From Lachnospiraceae bacterium (GTDB lineage Bacteria > Bacillota > Clostridia > Lachnospirales > Lachnospiraceae), in assembly GCA_029062895.1 (NCBI GenBank), contig JAIDPF010000024.1, positions 1 to 64,000 on the forward strand: DNA of 64,000 bases, read 5' to 3'. The first letter of the stretch is position 1. Every line of letters begins with the position of its first letter. The position numbers were made by a program, and so were the translations under genes. Under the pieces are notes generated by a model. The model worked only from the letters and a program-made list of their open reading frames with translations. It was not told where the DNA came from and made no database searches. Below are positions 26,346 to 35,290 of the stretch, piece by piece.

Positions 26346-27059
26346 TTATACTAAAGCAGAGCAGACGCTCTCTCCGGTAAATAATCCGGGATAAATCTCA
26401 TCCTTAGACCCGGATCCGGCAATCTCTCCATCTGTCAATACCACAATCCTGTCCGCAATATTTAAGATCCTCTCCTGATGGGAGATAATCAGTATCGTAC
26501 CCTTCGTCTTTTCCCGCATCTTATCAAACACCTGAATCAGATTCTGAAAACTCCAGAGATCAATCCCCGCCTCCGGCTCGTCAAATACGGATACCTTTGT
26601 TCCCCTTGCAATGACCATGGCAATCTCAATCCGTTTCAGCTCTCCTCCCGACAATGACGCATTGACCTCACGACCAATATAATCTCTGGCACAGAGTCCG
26701 ACTTCAGAAAGATAATGGCACGCTTCCCCTGTGGTAAGTGATTTTCCTGCCGCCAGCGTGATCAAATCCTTGACGGTGATTCCCTTAAATCTCACCGGCT
26801 GCTGAAACGCATAGCTGATTCCCAGTTTTGCATGTTCCGTAATATCCATGTTGGTAATGTCTTTTCCATCTAACAGGATACTTCCCGACGTAGGCTTGAT
26901 GATCCCCGCGATCAACTTCGCCAGTGTGGATTTCCCACCGCCGTTTGGTCCGGTGATCACGGTAAATCCATCCTCCAACGTCAGATTGATATTTTTTATG
27001 ATCTCTTTGTCCTTATCATCCTCTGAAACCTGATAAGAAATATTTCTAAGTTCTAGCAC
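26346..27059 (-). CDS. sufC: SufC-like Fe-S assembly ATPase
   Basis: 237-aa cytoplasmic ABC ATPase. Walker A GPNGGGKSTL (around 38-47), signature LSGGELKRIEIA, and Walker B VFDEPEAGIDLWS with the SufC-type EPEAGID in place of the transporter form. Catalytic switch His in IISHQERIL. Gene order sufC-sufB, then the His-rich CobW and the CobW-YcgQ fusion, all on the minus strand with short gaps, suggests a metal/Fe-S cofactor operon. ATP hydrolysis drives conformational change of the scaffold. Confidence 0.9.
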   Translation of the reverse strand: MLELRNISYQVSEDDKDKEIIKNINLTLEDGFTVITGPNGGGKSTLAKLIAGIIKPTSGSILLDGKDITNMDITEHAKLGISYAFQQPVRFKGITVKDLITLAAGKSLTTGEACHYLSEVGLCARDYIGREVNASLSGGELKRIEIAMVIARGTKVSVFDEPEAGIDLWSFQNLIQVFDKMREKTKGTILIISHQERILNIADRIVVLTDGEIAGSGSKDEIYPGLFTGESVCSALV

Positions 27060-27099
27060 TTCCCATCTCCACCTGTTCTAATATTTTTAGGCAAAACAA

Positions 27100-27693
27100 T
27101 CAGTCAATGATATCCGATTCCTTTACTATATTCTTTATTGTTTTGGACACAAAATACAACGTCAGCAGATCGGATAATCCGCTATACACAAGTCCGCAGC
27201 CAATCAGCACAAATACCACATCCACGATCCAGAGCGGCTCTATGATAAGCAGTATGCCGAATCCCATATTCAGCAATGCAAGAATCAAAATAAAATACCA
27301 ATGAGTAAACTGCATCCGAAACATGTCTATCGCATTCTGCAGTTTTACGATACCGCTAAACAGTACGACAATCCCCAGAATCGTCGGAATCAGTCCCTTA
27401 ATTAACTCCACCCGCAATAAAGCAACCAGCCCCAGAGAGATTGCGATCAATCCTATCACGAGATCCTTTCTATAAAAATCACGCACCAGATCTTTTCTAA
27501 GATAACGGATCACAAATATGACCCCCACCAGCATGATCGCCACACCGATAGCATAACAGATAAAATTGGAGGAAATATCCGGCCAGATGATCAGAACGAT
27601 TCCGTAGATCAGACAAAGCAATGCCGGCAGAACGGTACTTGACCTCAATTCTTTTAATCTTTCTTTCATCTTCTCCTTCTTGTTGTCTTTCAT
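27100..27693 (-). CDS. DUF308/HdeD-like membrane protein
   Basis: About 197 aa with six hydrophobic segments arranged as three pairs, the pattern of the HdeD/DUF308 family of small membrane proteins of unknown function. The N-terminus is Lys-rich (MKDNKKEKMKERLKELR). Start is uncertain: ATG 27693 lies 12 bases after AAAGGA, and a GTG at 27702 or a TTG at 27732 are possible. Forty bases upstream of the sufC start on the same strand. Confidence 0.75.
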   Translation of the reverse strand: MKDNKKEKMKERLKELRSSTVLPALLCLIYGIVLIIWPDISSNFICYAIGVAIMLVGVIFVIRYLRKDLVRDFYRKDLVIGLIAISLGLVALLRVELIKGLIPTILGIVVLFSGIVKLQNAIDMFRMQFTHWYFILILALLNMGFGILLIIEPLWIVDVVFVLIGCGLVYSGLSDLLTLYFVSKTIKNIVKESDIID

Positions 27694-27870
27694 ATCTGTC
27701 ACCAATCCTTTCTTCCGAAGAATCCCCCACAACGCTTCCTTAGTATAGCACTTTTTCCCAGTATAAACAATAGCTAAGAGCTTCCTTAGAAATTTATCTG
27801 TGCAGACTATTTAAAATATAGTAAAATATAATCAGTTAATAAATCTGCTGCCGCAAAAGGAGACAAACTC

Positions 27871-28521
27871 ATGAAATCAACCCAAAACACCGCGCTAAAG
27901 ATCCTCAGCTTTTTCATCCTCGGCTGGGTCGGGATTCTGATTGCCGTACTCGATATTCCTTTAAAAACTTCCATTGCTTATCCCACATTCATCCCATTTT
28001 CGACAGAAGCGCCCAATACGGTTGATATGGTCATCAATCAGGTCATTGGTCCCGTCTTTACTTTGGATCTTATGCCGGATATCCTGGCTTATATTCTGAT
28101 TTTGATCTCCATAACCGGTCTTGGTAAAGTGAAAGGGTACTTTTATCGCCAGATCCCCCTGATCATCCTATCCATGGGTATTTCCGCCGCAAATATGATG
28201 CTGCCGTTTTATTTAAACGGCAATCTTCGTTTCCGGCTTGGCTACCTGTTTTATTTTCTTGCCTGCCTTGCAAAGGTCATTGCGCTGTTTGAATATTCCT
28301 TCTGCTATACAAGAATGGAGGAATGTCGTGCCAATCACCGGGACAATACGGTGACCGTAATCTTTCTGATGATATCCTTTTTCACGGGTTTCATACACGA
28401 TGTACTTGCTTTCTATCAGCTGACGATCTCCTCTTACATTTATTATGCCGTCCATCTTTCCACATTATGCTATACACTGTACCGCCTCTGGACAAGAAGA
28501 CAGTATCTTAGACAAATATAA
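27871..28521 (+). CDS. Hypothetical multi-pass membrane protein (216 aa)
   Basis: About six hydrophobic segments (around 12-30, 62-85, 95-112, 118-135, 155-172, 180-200) and few charged residues; ends in a basic tail. No family recognised. Start ATG 27871 preceded by AAAGGAG. Divergent from the DUF308 gene and followed by a terminator-like hairpin. Confidence 0.75.
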   Translation: MKSTQNTALKILSFFILGWVGILIAVLDIPLKTSIAYPTFIPFSTEAPNTVDMVINQVIGPVFTLDLMPDILAYILILISITGLGKVKGYFYRQIPLIILSMGISAANMMLPFYLNGNLRFRLGYLFYFLACLAKVIALFEYSFCYTRMEECRANHRDNTVTVIFLMISFFTGFIHDVLAFYQLTISSYIYYAVHLSTLCYTLYRLWTRRQYLRQI

Positions 28522-28563
28522 AACAGCCTGTTCCCACCATATTGATTGAAACCGGCTGTTTTT
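28520..28563 (+). terminator. Intrinsic terminator after the 216-aa membrane protein
   Basis: AAAACAGCC pairs with GGCTGTTTT (28520-28528 with 28554-28562) and runs into T; long loop. The symmetric A/T flanks would let it act on both strands. Confidence 0.6.
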
Positions 28564-28646
28564 GATATCTTCTTAGCTCTGCTTCCTGAAACATCCTTTG
28601 AAGTGATACACTTCTGTCCACGGATAACCTAAACCATATATGGATA

Positions 28647-29153
28647 TTACGCCCTTCCGCAACACTTCTTATACTTCTTACCGCTTCCACAAGGACAGGG
28701 ATCGTTAGGATATACCTTCTGTTCCTCCCGATGAATCGTCGTAGAGGATTTCTGCTCTTTGTACAACTTTTTCTTAGTCTCCGCATCAAAGATCTCGTCC
28801 CACTCCTCCAAACCATACAGCCATTCCGCATCCGCAGCAACCATATTCTTATAGAGAAGCTCTTTATCAAATCCGAGATTGACTTCCGTATTCTCATCCA
28901 TCGTCTCAATCGGATTGGCTTCTTTTAAGCTGTCATTGATTCCATCCAAAAACGCCACCATATGCTCCAGACTGATCTCATACTTCTCAGCCAATTCCTT
29001 TACTGTTCCTTTGACGACTTCATCCGGGTTCTTTAAAAGTTTGATATAGATATCTTTCTCTACGCCAAAATAGATATCCCACATCTTCTGCAGCTGCATT
29101 CTGTCTGCATTGGTATTATATGCTTTTGCTCTCCACTGTTCCAATAATGTCAT
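28647..29153 (-). CDS. SEC-C motif zinc-binding protein
   Basis: 168 aa with the C-terminal SEC-C motif [15 protein letters not shown], which binds one zinc ion and is known from SecA and many small accessory proteins. The preceding 145 residues are helical and acidic; they are not SecA. Start ATG 29153 after GGGAAAGA. Role unknown; SEC-C proteins often act as adaptors. Confidence 0.88.
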   Translation of the reverse strand: MTLLEQWRAKAYNTNADRMQLQKMWDIYFGVEKDIYIKLLKNPDEVVKGTVKELAEKYEISLEHMVAFLDGINDSLKEANPIETMDENTEVNLGFDKELLYKNMVAADAEWLYGLEEWDEIFDAETKKKLYKEQKSSTTIHREEQKVYPNDPCPCGSGKKYKKCCGRA

Positions 29154-29269
29154 CGTTCTTTCCCTCTCAATATCCTTTTATTTTTCAATCACAAACTGCT
29201 TTCTCAATTCGCCGTCCTTCACGACAGTCCTATTATACCGCAAATATTCCATGAAATCAATCCTCTGCA

Positions 29270-30157
29270 CTACAGAAGATGCAATCTGGAAGGATTCACA
29301 AAAAATGCAAGCCTCCTGTTCAGCAAAGCTGCCAGATAAGAAAAAGAGCTGTTCGACAGGATCAGTCCCCGGCATTTACTCATCAGAAACAGATCAATAT
29401 GATTGGCGCCATCTACATTCCCCTTCACAAATTCTATCTCATCACCATCTGAAAATCCTAATTCCGCATAATGCGCCTCGCACCAGTCAACCTCATCAGA
29501 AAACAAATAATAAACTACGTCAGGATATTCTTCCCTGATCTGTGACACTGCTTTACGGTAAAACGCCTCTCCGATGAACCAGTTCAATGTGACAAAATCT
29601 CCTCTGCGCACATGGACTCCCACCGACTGCGTATTTTCAATACGATTCCATATCCTTCTGTTTTCCGCGTCCTTTGGCTCCTGTATGGAAAGCTCCGACA
29701 GAAAAATATCCCGATAAGCATTCATCCATTCCTTATTGATCCAATAACCATGATAATAGATATTTTCACCGGGAACCCTTAAGATCTCCGGATAGTAACC
29801 ATTACAAGGAATTGGATATACTTTTCCTGTAAATGGATTTTTCTGCGCCCACTCCGCTTCCTCCGCAACCATATCAATCAGAATACCCTGTCTGCGGAAG
29901 GTTTCCGGAACGCTGCCGCCGTCCTTCTTGTCCTTCACAATGCTATCCCACTCTCCTGCAAATTCCTGACTTAACAGCTTGGGCTTTACGCCATATACCT
30001 TTTCCAATTCATATCCGTTATGCTGCTTCTTCACCCAGAAAAAACTATCATCCAGATACCACGGTCCAAATTCCGGCGCATTTAACTGCGCATAACGGTA
30101 AAAAATATATTGAAATGTCTGGTTTGCAAGACCGCCATTCAGATATTGAATACGCAT
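29270..30157 (-). CDS. GT11 family alpha-1,2-fucosyltransferase-like protein
   Basis: 295 aa. The N-terminus MRIQYLNGGLANQTFQYIFYRYA is the donor-side start typical of glycosyltransferase family 11, and SVGVHVRRGDFV is the GDP-fucose binding HxRRGD motif. The C-terminal SNSSFSYLAALL matches the third conserved block. It transfers fucose (alpha-1,2) or possibly another GDP-sugar onto a surface glycan. Isolated here: no other polysaccharide genes are near. AAGGAT precedes ATG 30157. Confidence 0.85.
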   Translation of the reverse strand: MRIQYLNGGLANQTFQYIFYRYAQLNAPEFGPWYLDDSFFWVKKQHNGYELEKVYGVKPKLLSQEFAGEWDSIVKDKKDGGSVPETFRRQGILIDMVAEEAEWAQKNPFTGKVYPIPCNGYYPEILRVPGENIYYHGYWINKEWMNAYRDIFLSELSIQEPKDAENRRIWNRIENTQSVGVHVRRGDFVTLNWFIGEAFYRKAVSQIREEYPDVVYYLFSDEVDWCEAHYAELGFSDGDEIEFVKGNVDGANHIDLFLMSKCRGLILSNSSFSYLAALLNRRLAFFVNPSRLHLL

Positions 30158-30228
30158 CTCTGTATCCTTTCTTAATTATGATTCCATTTTTTTAATTTGT
30201 AATGTATATTCTTTTCCCATCCGGTCAT

Positions 30229-30308
30229 ACTAGAAATAGTCAATGGAATCCCCTCCATTGGTCTCCTCCCCTTTTTGGGAGCCGGAACATCTGGTCCGGC
30301 TCTTTTTT
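30229..30308 (+). ncRNA. Candidate C-rich small RNA with intrinsic terminator
   Basis: Plus-strand structures between two minus-strand genes: ACTA-GAAA-TAGT (30229-30240), CAATGGA-atcccc-TCCATTG (30241-30260), CTCCC-cttttt-GGGAG (30266-30281), then the strong terminator GAGCCGGA-N8-TCCGGCTC followed by TTTTTT (30279-30308). No plus-strand gene precedes the terminator, so it needs another transcript to end. CCCC and CCTCCCC stretches in loops could pair with ribosome binding sites. The terminator overlaps the radA stop codon. No clear promoter found; TATATT near 30206 is a weak candidate. Confidence 0.4.
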
Positions 30309-31701
30309 ATGCCTTTTTCTTTTTTATATATTGGATCGCGTCTCTGACAGATTCTACTGCGACGATTTCCACCTCGCCGCCCTTTGGCGTCTTTAATCCC
30401 TTTAAACGCTCCAGCGATACCTTGGGTACGACGCATATCGTAAATCCCATTTTGACCGCCTCACCCACACGCTGTTCGATCATACTGACTGCCCGGACTT
30501 CTCCACTCAGTCCCACCTCACCGACCGCTATCAACTTATCATCCAGCGGCTGGTTCATAAAACTGGACACGATCGCCATGGCAATCCCCAGATCCACTGC
30601 GGGTTCCACGATTCGCATGCCACCCGCCATATTAACATAAGCATCACAGTTTCCCAATGATAATCCCAGCCTTTTTTCAAGGACGGCCATCAGAAGATTT
30701 AAGCGGTTAAGGTCCGCACCCGAAACTTGTCTTCTGGGAATCCCAAAATTAGTCTGGCATACCAGTGCCTGTATCTCGATCAGGATCGGCCGGGTTCCCT
30801 CTATCGTACAGGCAGTCACCGTTCCGCTGGCATTCTCCGGTCTTCCGTCCAGCATGTATTCAGAGGGATTTTCGACTTCGATCAGTCCTTCCTCCCGCAT
30901 TTCAAAAACCCCGATCTCATTCGTCGAGCCAAACCGATTCTTCACGCCACGCAGTATCCGGTAAGACGCATGACGATCCCCTTCAAAATAGAGCACCGTA
31001 TCTACCATATGCTCCAGCACCCTTGGACCTGCAACGGTACCCTCCTTGGTCACATGACCTACGATAAAAATAGCGATGCCCAGTGTCTTTGAAAGCTGCA
31101 AAAGAACTGCCGTTGCTTCCCTGACTTGCGATACACTTCCCGGCGCACTGGAAACTTCTTCATCATACATCGTCTGTATCGAGTCGATGATCACAACTTC
31201 CGGTTTCCTGTCACGAATCACCCGCTCAATATCCGTCAGATTAGTCTCACACAGCAGCAGCATATCCTGTTCAAAGCTACCTAGCCGGTCTGCGCGCATT
31301 TTGATCTGTTTTAATGATTCCTCGCCTGAAATATAGAGGATCTGGTGCCCTTTTTTTGCCAGACTGCGGCACATCTGTAAAAGAAGCGTAGATTTGCCAA
31401 TGCCCGGATCACCGCCCACTAAGATCAAGGAACCGGGTACAATGCCGCCTCCTAACACACGATCCAGCTCTCCGATACCACAGGCGATCCTGTCCTGTTC
31501 CGTAAGCGATATTTCAGAAAGTAATGTCGGCGCAGCGCTTTCCGATAAAATTTTCTTTCCACCGCTGCCACTTTTGGCATGAACGACCTCCTCCGTCATG
31601 CTGTTCCATGCATGACACGCCGGACACTGTCCCATCCACTTAGCGGATTCGTAGCCACATTCCTTACAGAAAAAAACAGATTTTGTCTTGCCTTTTGCCA
31701 T
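30307..31701 (-). CDS. radA: DNA repair protein RadA
   Basis: RecA-like branch-migration helicase for recombination repair. N-terminal zinc finger CKECGYESAKWMGQCPAC (residues 12-29), Walker A GDPGIGKST near 96-104, the RadA-specific KNRFG motif near 255 and a C-terminal Lon-like P domain. 464 aa, normal length. The region upstream holds repeat copy 2; the 3' end overlaps the plus-strand terminator at 30279-30308. Confidence 0.97.
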   Translation of the reverse strand: MAKGKTKSVFFCKECGYESAKWMGQCPACHAWNSMTEEVVHAKSGSGGKKILSESAAPTLLSEISLTEQDRIACGIGELDRVLGGGIVPGSLILVGGDPGIGKSTLLLQMCRSLAKKGHQILYISGEESLKQIKMRADRLGSFEQDMLLLCETNLTDIERVIRDRKPEVVIIDSIQTMYDEEVSSAPGSVSQVREATAVLLQLSKTLGIAIFIVGHVTKEGTVAGPRVLEHMVDTVLYFEGDRHASYRILRGVKNRFGSTNEIGVFEMREEGLIEVENPSEYMLDGRPENASGTVTACTIEGTRPILIEIQALVCQTNFGIPRRQVSGADLNRLNLLMAVLEKRLGLSLGNCDAYVNMAGGMRIVEPAVDLGIAMAIVSSFMNQPLDDKLIAVGEVGLSGEVRAVSMIEQRVGEAVKMGFTICVVPKVSLERLKGLKTPKGGEVEIVAVESVRDAIQYIKKKKA

Positions 31702-31765
31702 TCTGATGTATCTCTCCCCTTTTTAATAACAATTACCCTAGGCAATTGCGAAATTCAATTTTCGA

Positions 31766-31954
31766 ATATTTCCGTTGTGCAACACAGACATATCATCGCC
31801 GGGCACGCTTCCGCTGCGCGCGCTACGCAGCGGCACTAAGATGCCAAAATACGGCACCTAAGTGCCGGCGAGCGCACAAGCACCCGGCGTATGATATTGT
31901 CTGCATTGCACAACTGGTAATAACCAGTTGTAACTGGTTATAGAAAATCAGTAG
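31766..31954. repeat. Structured dispersed repeat, copy 2 of 2
   Basis: Counterpart of 5326-5514. Outer arms 31775-31803 and 31883-31913 (TTGTGCAA ... TTGCACAA, here perfectly complementary at the tips). The same two inner hairpins are unchanged. The right-hand hairpin reads ATAACCAGTT-GT-AACTGGTTAT, where both arms differ from copy 1 in a matching way (G-C replaced by A-T). Lies 65 bases upstream of radA. No promoter or coding role is evident. Confidence 0.9.
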
Positions 31955-32104
31955 CAAGCTGCACAAATAATAATCTGTGCCTATGCATTTGGACGGAAAT
32001 TAGAAATTCTTAACATTCCTATCCAATACCCAGCAATTTCGGAACACGATGTTCCGAAAAGGGGCAACAGCGGCATGGCACAGATTATTATTTGTGCAGC
32101 TTGC
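31954..32104. repeat. Long perfect inverted repeat next to repeat copy 2
   Basis: Arms of 28 bp (31954-31981 and 32077-32104) are perfect complements and enclose 95 bases. Inside is a second perfect hairpin TTTCGGAACA-CGA-TGTTCCGAAA (32037-32059). Different in sequence from the hairpins beside copy 1, yet in the same position relative to the repeat. No coding frame. Looks like an inserted palindromic (MITE-like) element. Confidence 0.9.
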
Positions 32105-32179
32105 CGCCTCAAAATTAATAAGGTATCTTTTGACACCCGAATCACGAATCACGATTAGATAAGTAAAGTTACAATATAT

Positions 32180-32225
32180 AATATCTCCCGACCTGCTGGC
32201 AGATACCGGCAGACCGGGAGATATT
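32180..32225 (-). terminator. Hairpin downstream of the 136-aa gene
   Basis: AATATCTCCCG / CGGGAGATATT (32180-32190 with 32215-32225) plus an inner CTGCTGG / CCGGCAG stem, 31 bases after the stop codon on the minus strand. No clean T tract, so termination is likely rather than certain. Confidence 0.6.
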
Positions 32226-32255
32226 TCCGTCTGAATAATGCGTGAGTTTTCGCCA

Positions 32256-32666
32256 TTATTTTGTGATCTCTACCTCAACCTCTCCTTCTCCGGCAAGCTC
32301 TACGCTGAGCACGAGCTTCCCGCCGAGATTCGTCTTAATCGTTCCTGCGGATTCTCCCCCTACCTTAACCTGATATTCCGTATCTTCCGCCAGACCCACC
32401 GTGATCTGCGCGTCCTCATCACCCTCTACCACAAAGGAAATTCCATCCGCTGTCTCTTTAAAATTTAAAACTGCCGTTCCCGGAACTGATTCATATAAGA
32501 ACATTCCATTTTTCTCAAGTCTGGTAATCTCATTAAACGTCTTTACCTTCAATAGATCCCCTGCATGCTCATAATCCTCAACTTTTGATTTCTGACGCAG
32601 AGTATAATCTCCAAAACTGATGCTTCCGTCGCTTTCCGAACGAAGCAATTCCTTCACTACAGCCAT
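32256..32666 (-). CDS. Conserved hypothetical beta-rich protein (136 aa)
   Basis: Soluble, acidic, beta-rich protein; the second half repeats Gly/Glu/Val strands (VGGESAGTIKTNLGGKLVLSV). I recall close relatives in Lachnospiraceae labelled endosialidase, but no catalytic motif is visible and that label should not be trusted. GGAGG before ATG 32666. Monocistronic between clpC and a terminator-like hairpin. Function unknown. Confidence 0.75.
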   Translation of the reverse strand: MAVVKELLRSESDGSISFGDYTLRQKSKVEDYEHAGDLLKVKTFNEITRLEKNGMFLYESVPGTAVLNFKETADGISFVVEGDEDAQITVGLAEDTEYQVKVGGESAGTIKTNLGGKLVLSVELAGEGEVEVEITK

Positions 32667-32762
32667 TGTTCTTCCTCCGTAATTTATTATCGTAGTCTGT
32701 AAACGCCAATTACCTTTCTCGTATATTATACATTATTTTCATCCACAATTCCATAGAAAGGA

Positions 32763-35210
32763 TCATTTTTTTGCAAAGACAATCTCATCCTTTTTCAAAG
32801 ATGCGCTTACCTTTTCTCCCGGCACAATGCGTCCCGATAAAAGTTCCTCCGCAAGCTTATCTTCTATCTGCGTCTGAATTGCTCTCTTTAACGGTCTTGC
32901 TCCCATTTTCAGATCGGCATGTTTCTCCACCAGATAATCTTTGACCGCCGTTGAAATCGTCAACGTCAGATTCAACTGATTTTTACATCTCTCACAGAGA
33001 TTTTTTGACAGAATGGTTACAATCTGACGCAAATTTGTTTTATTTAAAGCATGAAATACAATCATTTCATCAATACGGTTAATAAACTCTGGCTTGAAGA
33101 TCCTCTTTACTTCTTCCAATACGCCGTCCTTCATCCGTTTATGATCCATCTCCGCATCTGTCTTAGCCGCAAATCCCAAATTTTTCGGCGCAATGATTCT
33201 CTGTGCACCGGCATTGGAAGTCATAATCAGGATCGTATTTTTAAAGCTCACCTTCCGCCCCTTGGAATCTGTGATATGACCGTCATCCAACACCTGCAGC
33301 AACACATTAAATACATCCGGATGCGCCTTTTCGATCTCATCAAACAAAATGACGGAATACGGATTCTGTCTTACCTTTTCAGACAGTTGTCCGCCTTCAT
33401 CAAATCCCACATATCCCGGCGGCGAACCAATCATCTTAGACACGGAATGTTGTTCCATATACTCTGACATATCCACCCTGATCAATGCGGTTTCTGAGCC
33501 AAAGACTACCTCTGCCAAAGTTTTGGAAAGTTCTGTCTTGCCGACACCCGTCGGTCCTAAAAACAGAAAGGAACCCAGTGGTCTGTTCGGATCCTGCAGT
33601 CCGACCCTTCCCCGTCGAATTGCTCTTGCCACTGCTCCGACTGCCTCCTCCTGTCCGACCACTCTTTTATGCAGCGTACTTTCCAGTTTCAACAGCCTTT
33701 CACTTTCCTTCTCTGCCAGCCTCTTTACGGGTATCTTTGTCCAGATACTGACAACCTCCGCAATGGCATTCTCATCCACTACACAGGCCTTCTCCTGCAC
33801 TTTTTTCTCATGACTTTTCTGCAGACGCTCCATCTTCTTTCTAAGCTGTGCCTGTTCCTGCCGCAGTTCCCCTGCCTGAGTAAACGCCTCAATCATCAGG
33901 GAACGTTCTATCTGCTCTTCCTTTTTCCTAATCTGCTCCTGAAGTTCTTTTAAATTTGGCGGCAGGATCATAGACCTCAGTCTTGCAGCCGCCGCAGCTT
34001 CATCAATCAGATCGATCGCCTTATCCGGAAGATTCCTGTCATTGATATATCGTTCTGATAGTCTGGCTGCCGCTTCCAGCGCCTCCGGAAGGATCCTGAT
34101 TCCGTGATGCTCCTCATACTTATGATAAATTCCTTTCAGTATAGTGATTGTTTCCTCTATGGTCGGTTCTTCGACCGTAACCGGTTGGAAACGTCTCTCC
34201 AGAGCCGCATCCTTTTCAAAATACTTACGGTATTCTGAGATCGTAGTCGCCCCGATCATCTGAATCTCCCCCCGTGACAGGGACGGTTTTAAGATATTGG
34301 ATGCGTCAATCGCGCCCTCCGCCCCACCGGCGCCGATGATCGTGTGTATCTCATCCAAAAATAAAATAATATTTCCGTTGGTGGTGACTTCCTTCATCAC
34401 CCGCTTGATCCGCTCCTCAAACTCCCCCCGGTATTTACTTCCTGCTACCATTCCGGACAAATCAAGTGTTACAACACGTTTGTCCTTAATAGTATCCGGC
34501 ACATCTCCCATTGCGATACGGCTTGCCAAGCCTTCTACAATTGCCGTCTTTCCGACGCCCGGTTCTCCAATCAGACACGGATTGTTCTTGGTGCGGCGGC
34601 TGATGATCTGGATCACCCGCTGTATCTCGTTCTTTCTACCAATCACAGGATCTAATTTCCCTTCCCGCGCAAGCGCAGTCAGATCGCGGCTATACTGATC
34701 CAGAGTAGACGTCTGTTCCTTCTTCTTTTTCTTGTTTCCACGCAGTTCCATCTCTTCCTGCCGGATCAGGTTTTCATCCCCAATCAGCTTAAGCAGTTCC
34801 ATATATACTTTACCCGGATTGATGCCCATCGCCGCCATAAGCCTGACTGCCACGCTGTCCGTCTCTCTGATCAACGCCATCAGTATATGCTCTGTACCGG
34901 CTTCCTTTGCACCGGTCTTCCGCGCGTAACCCTTACTTTCTTCCAGTACCCTTGCTGCCTTGACCGAATATTCTTTCCGGTCACGCAACATAAGATTGCC
35001 CTGCGGGACGATCGCTTCCTGTATCAGCTCCTCCAGACGGATCTCATCTACATGATTCTCTTTCAGAACCATTGCCGCTACTCCTGTCCTCTCCCGGATC
35101 AACCCTAACAGCAGATGCTCCGTTCCCACATATCCCGACTGAAACTGTTTAGCAGCTTTTTCTGCATAGAGTAACGCGTTTTTAGCTTTTTGTGTAAATC
35201 CTAAAGCCAT
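32763..35210 (-). CDS. clpC: AAA+ unfoldase ClpC
   Basis: Hsp100 unfoldase that feeds substrates to ClpP. 815 aa. Clp N-domain with two repeats (1-145), D1 with Walker A GEPGVGKT near 213, a middle region with coiled-coil (about 400-480), and D2 with Walker A GPTGVGKTELS near 550. A ClpP-docking tripeptide is expected before the last domain; I did not confirm it. Unlike the classic Bacillus layout there is no ctsR, mcsA or mcsB next to it. The C-terminus is LKKDEIVFAKK. Confidence 0.95.
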   Translation of the reverse strand: MALGFTQKAKNALLYAEKAAKQFQSGYVGTEHLLLGLIRERTGVAAMVLKENHVDEIRLEELIQEAIVPQGNLMLRDRKEYSVKAARVLEESKGYARKTGAKEAGTEHILMALIRETDSVAVRLMAAMGINPGKVYMELLKLIGDENLIRQEEMELRGNKKKKKEQTSTLDQYSRDLTALAREGKLDPVIGRKNEIQRVIQIISRRTKNNPCLIGEPGVGKTAIVEGLASRIAMGDVPDTIKDKRVVTLDLSGMVAGSKYRGEFEERIKRVMKEVTTNGNIILFLDEIHTIIGAGGAEGAIDASNILKPSLSRGEIQMIGATTISEYRKYFEKDAALERRFQPVTVEEPTIEETITILKGIYHKYEEHHGIRILPEALEAAARLSERYINDRNLPDKAIDLIDEAAAAARLRSMILPPNLKELQEQIRKKEEQIERSLMIEAFTQAGELRQEQAQLRKKMERLQKSHEKKVQEKACVVDENAIAEVVSIWTKIPVKRLAEKESERLLKLESTLHKRVVGQEEAVGAVARAIRRGRVGLQDPNRPLGSFLFLGPTGVGKTELSKTLAEVVFGSETALIRVDMSEYMEQHSVSKMIGSPPGYVGFDEGGQLSEKVRQNPYSVILFDEIEKAHPDVFNVLLQVLDDGHITDSKGRKVSFKNTILIMTSNAGAQRIIAPKNLGFAAKTDAEMDHKRMKDGVLEEVKRIFKPEFINRIDEMIVFHALNKTNLRQIVTILSKNLCERCKNQLNLTLTISTAVKDYLVEKHADLKMGARPLKRAIQTQIEDKLAEELLSGRIVPGEKVSASLKKDEIVFAKK

Positions 35211-35253
35211 AAAAATATCCTCACTTTAAACGAAAAATTTAAACCATTGCGAA

Positions 35254-35280
35254 AAGGCAACTGCAATATACAGCTGCCTT
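35254..35280 (-). terminator. Intrinsic terminator after the SH3 protein gene
   Basis: AAGGCA..CTG / CAG..TGCCTT hairpin (35254-35280) with TTTT on the minus-strand side, 11 bases after the stop codon. Confidence 0.75.
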
Positions 35281-35290
35281 CTTTTGTATC

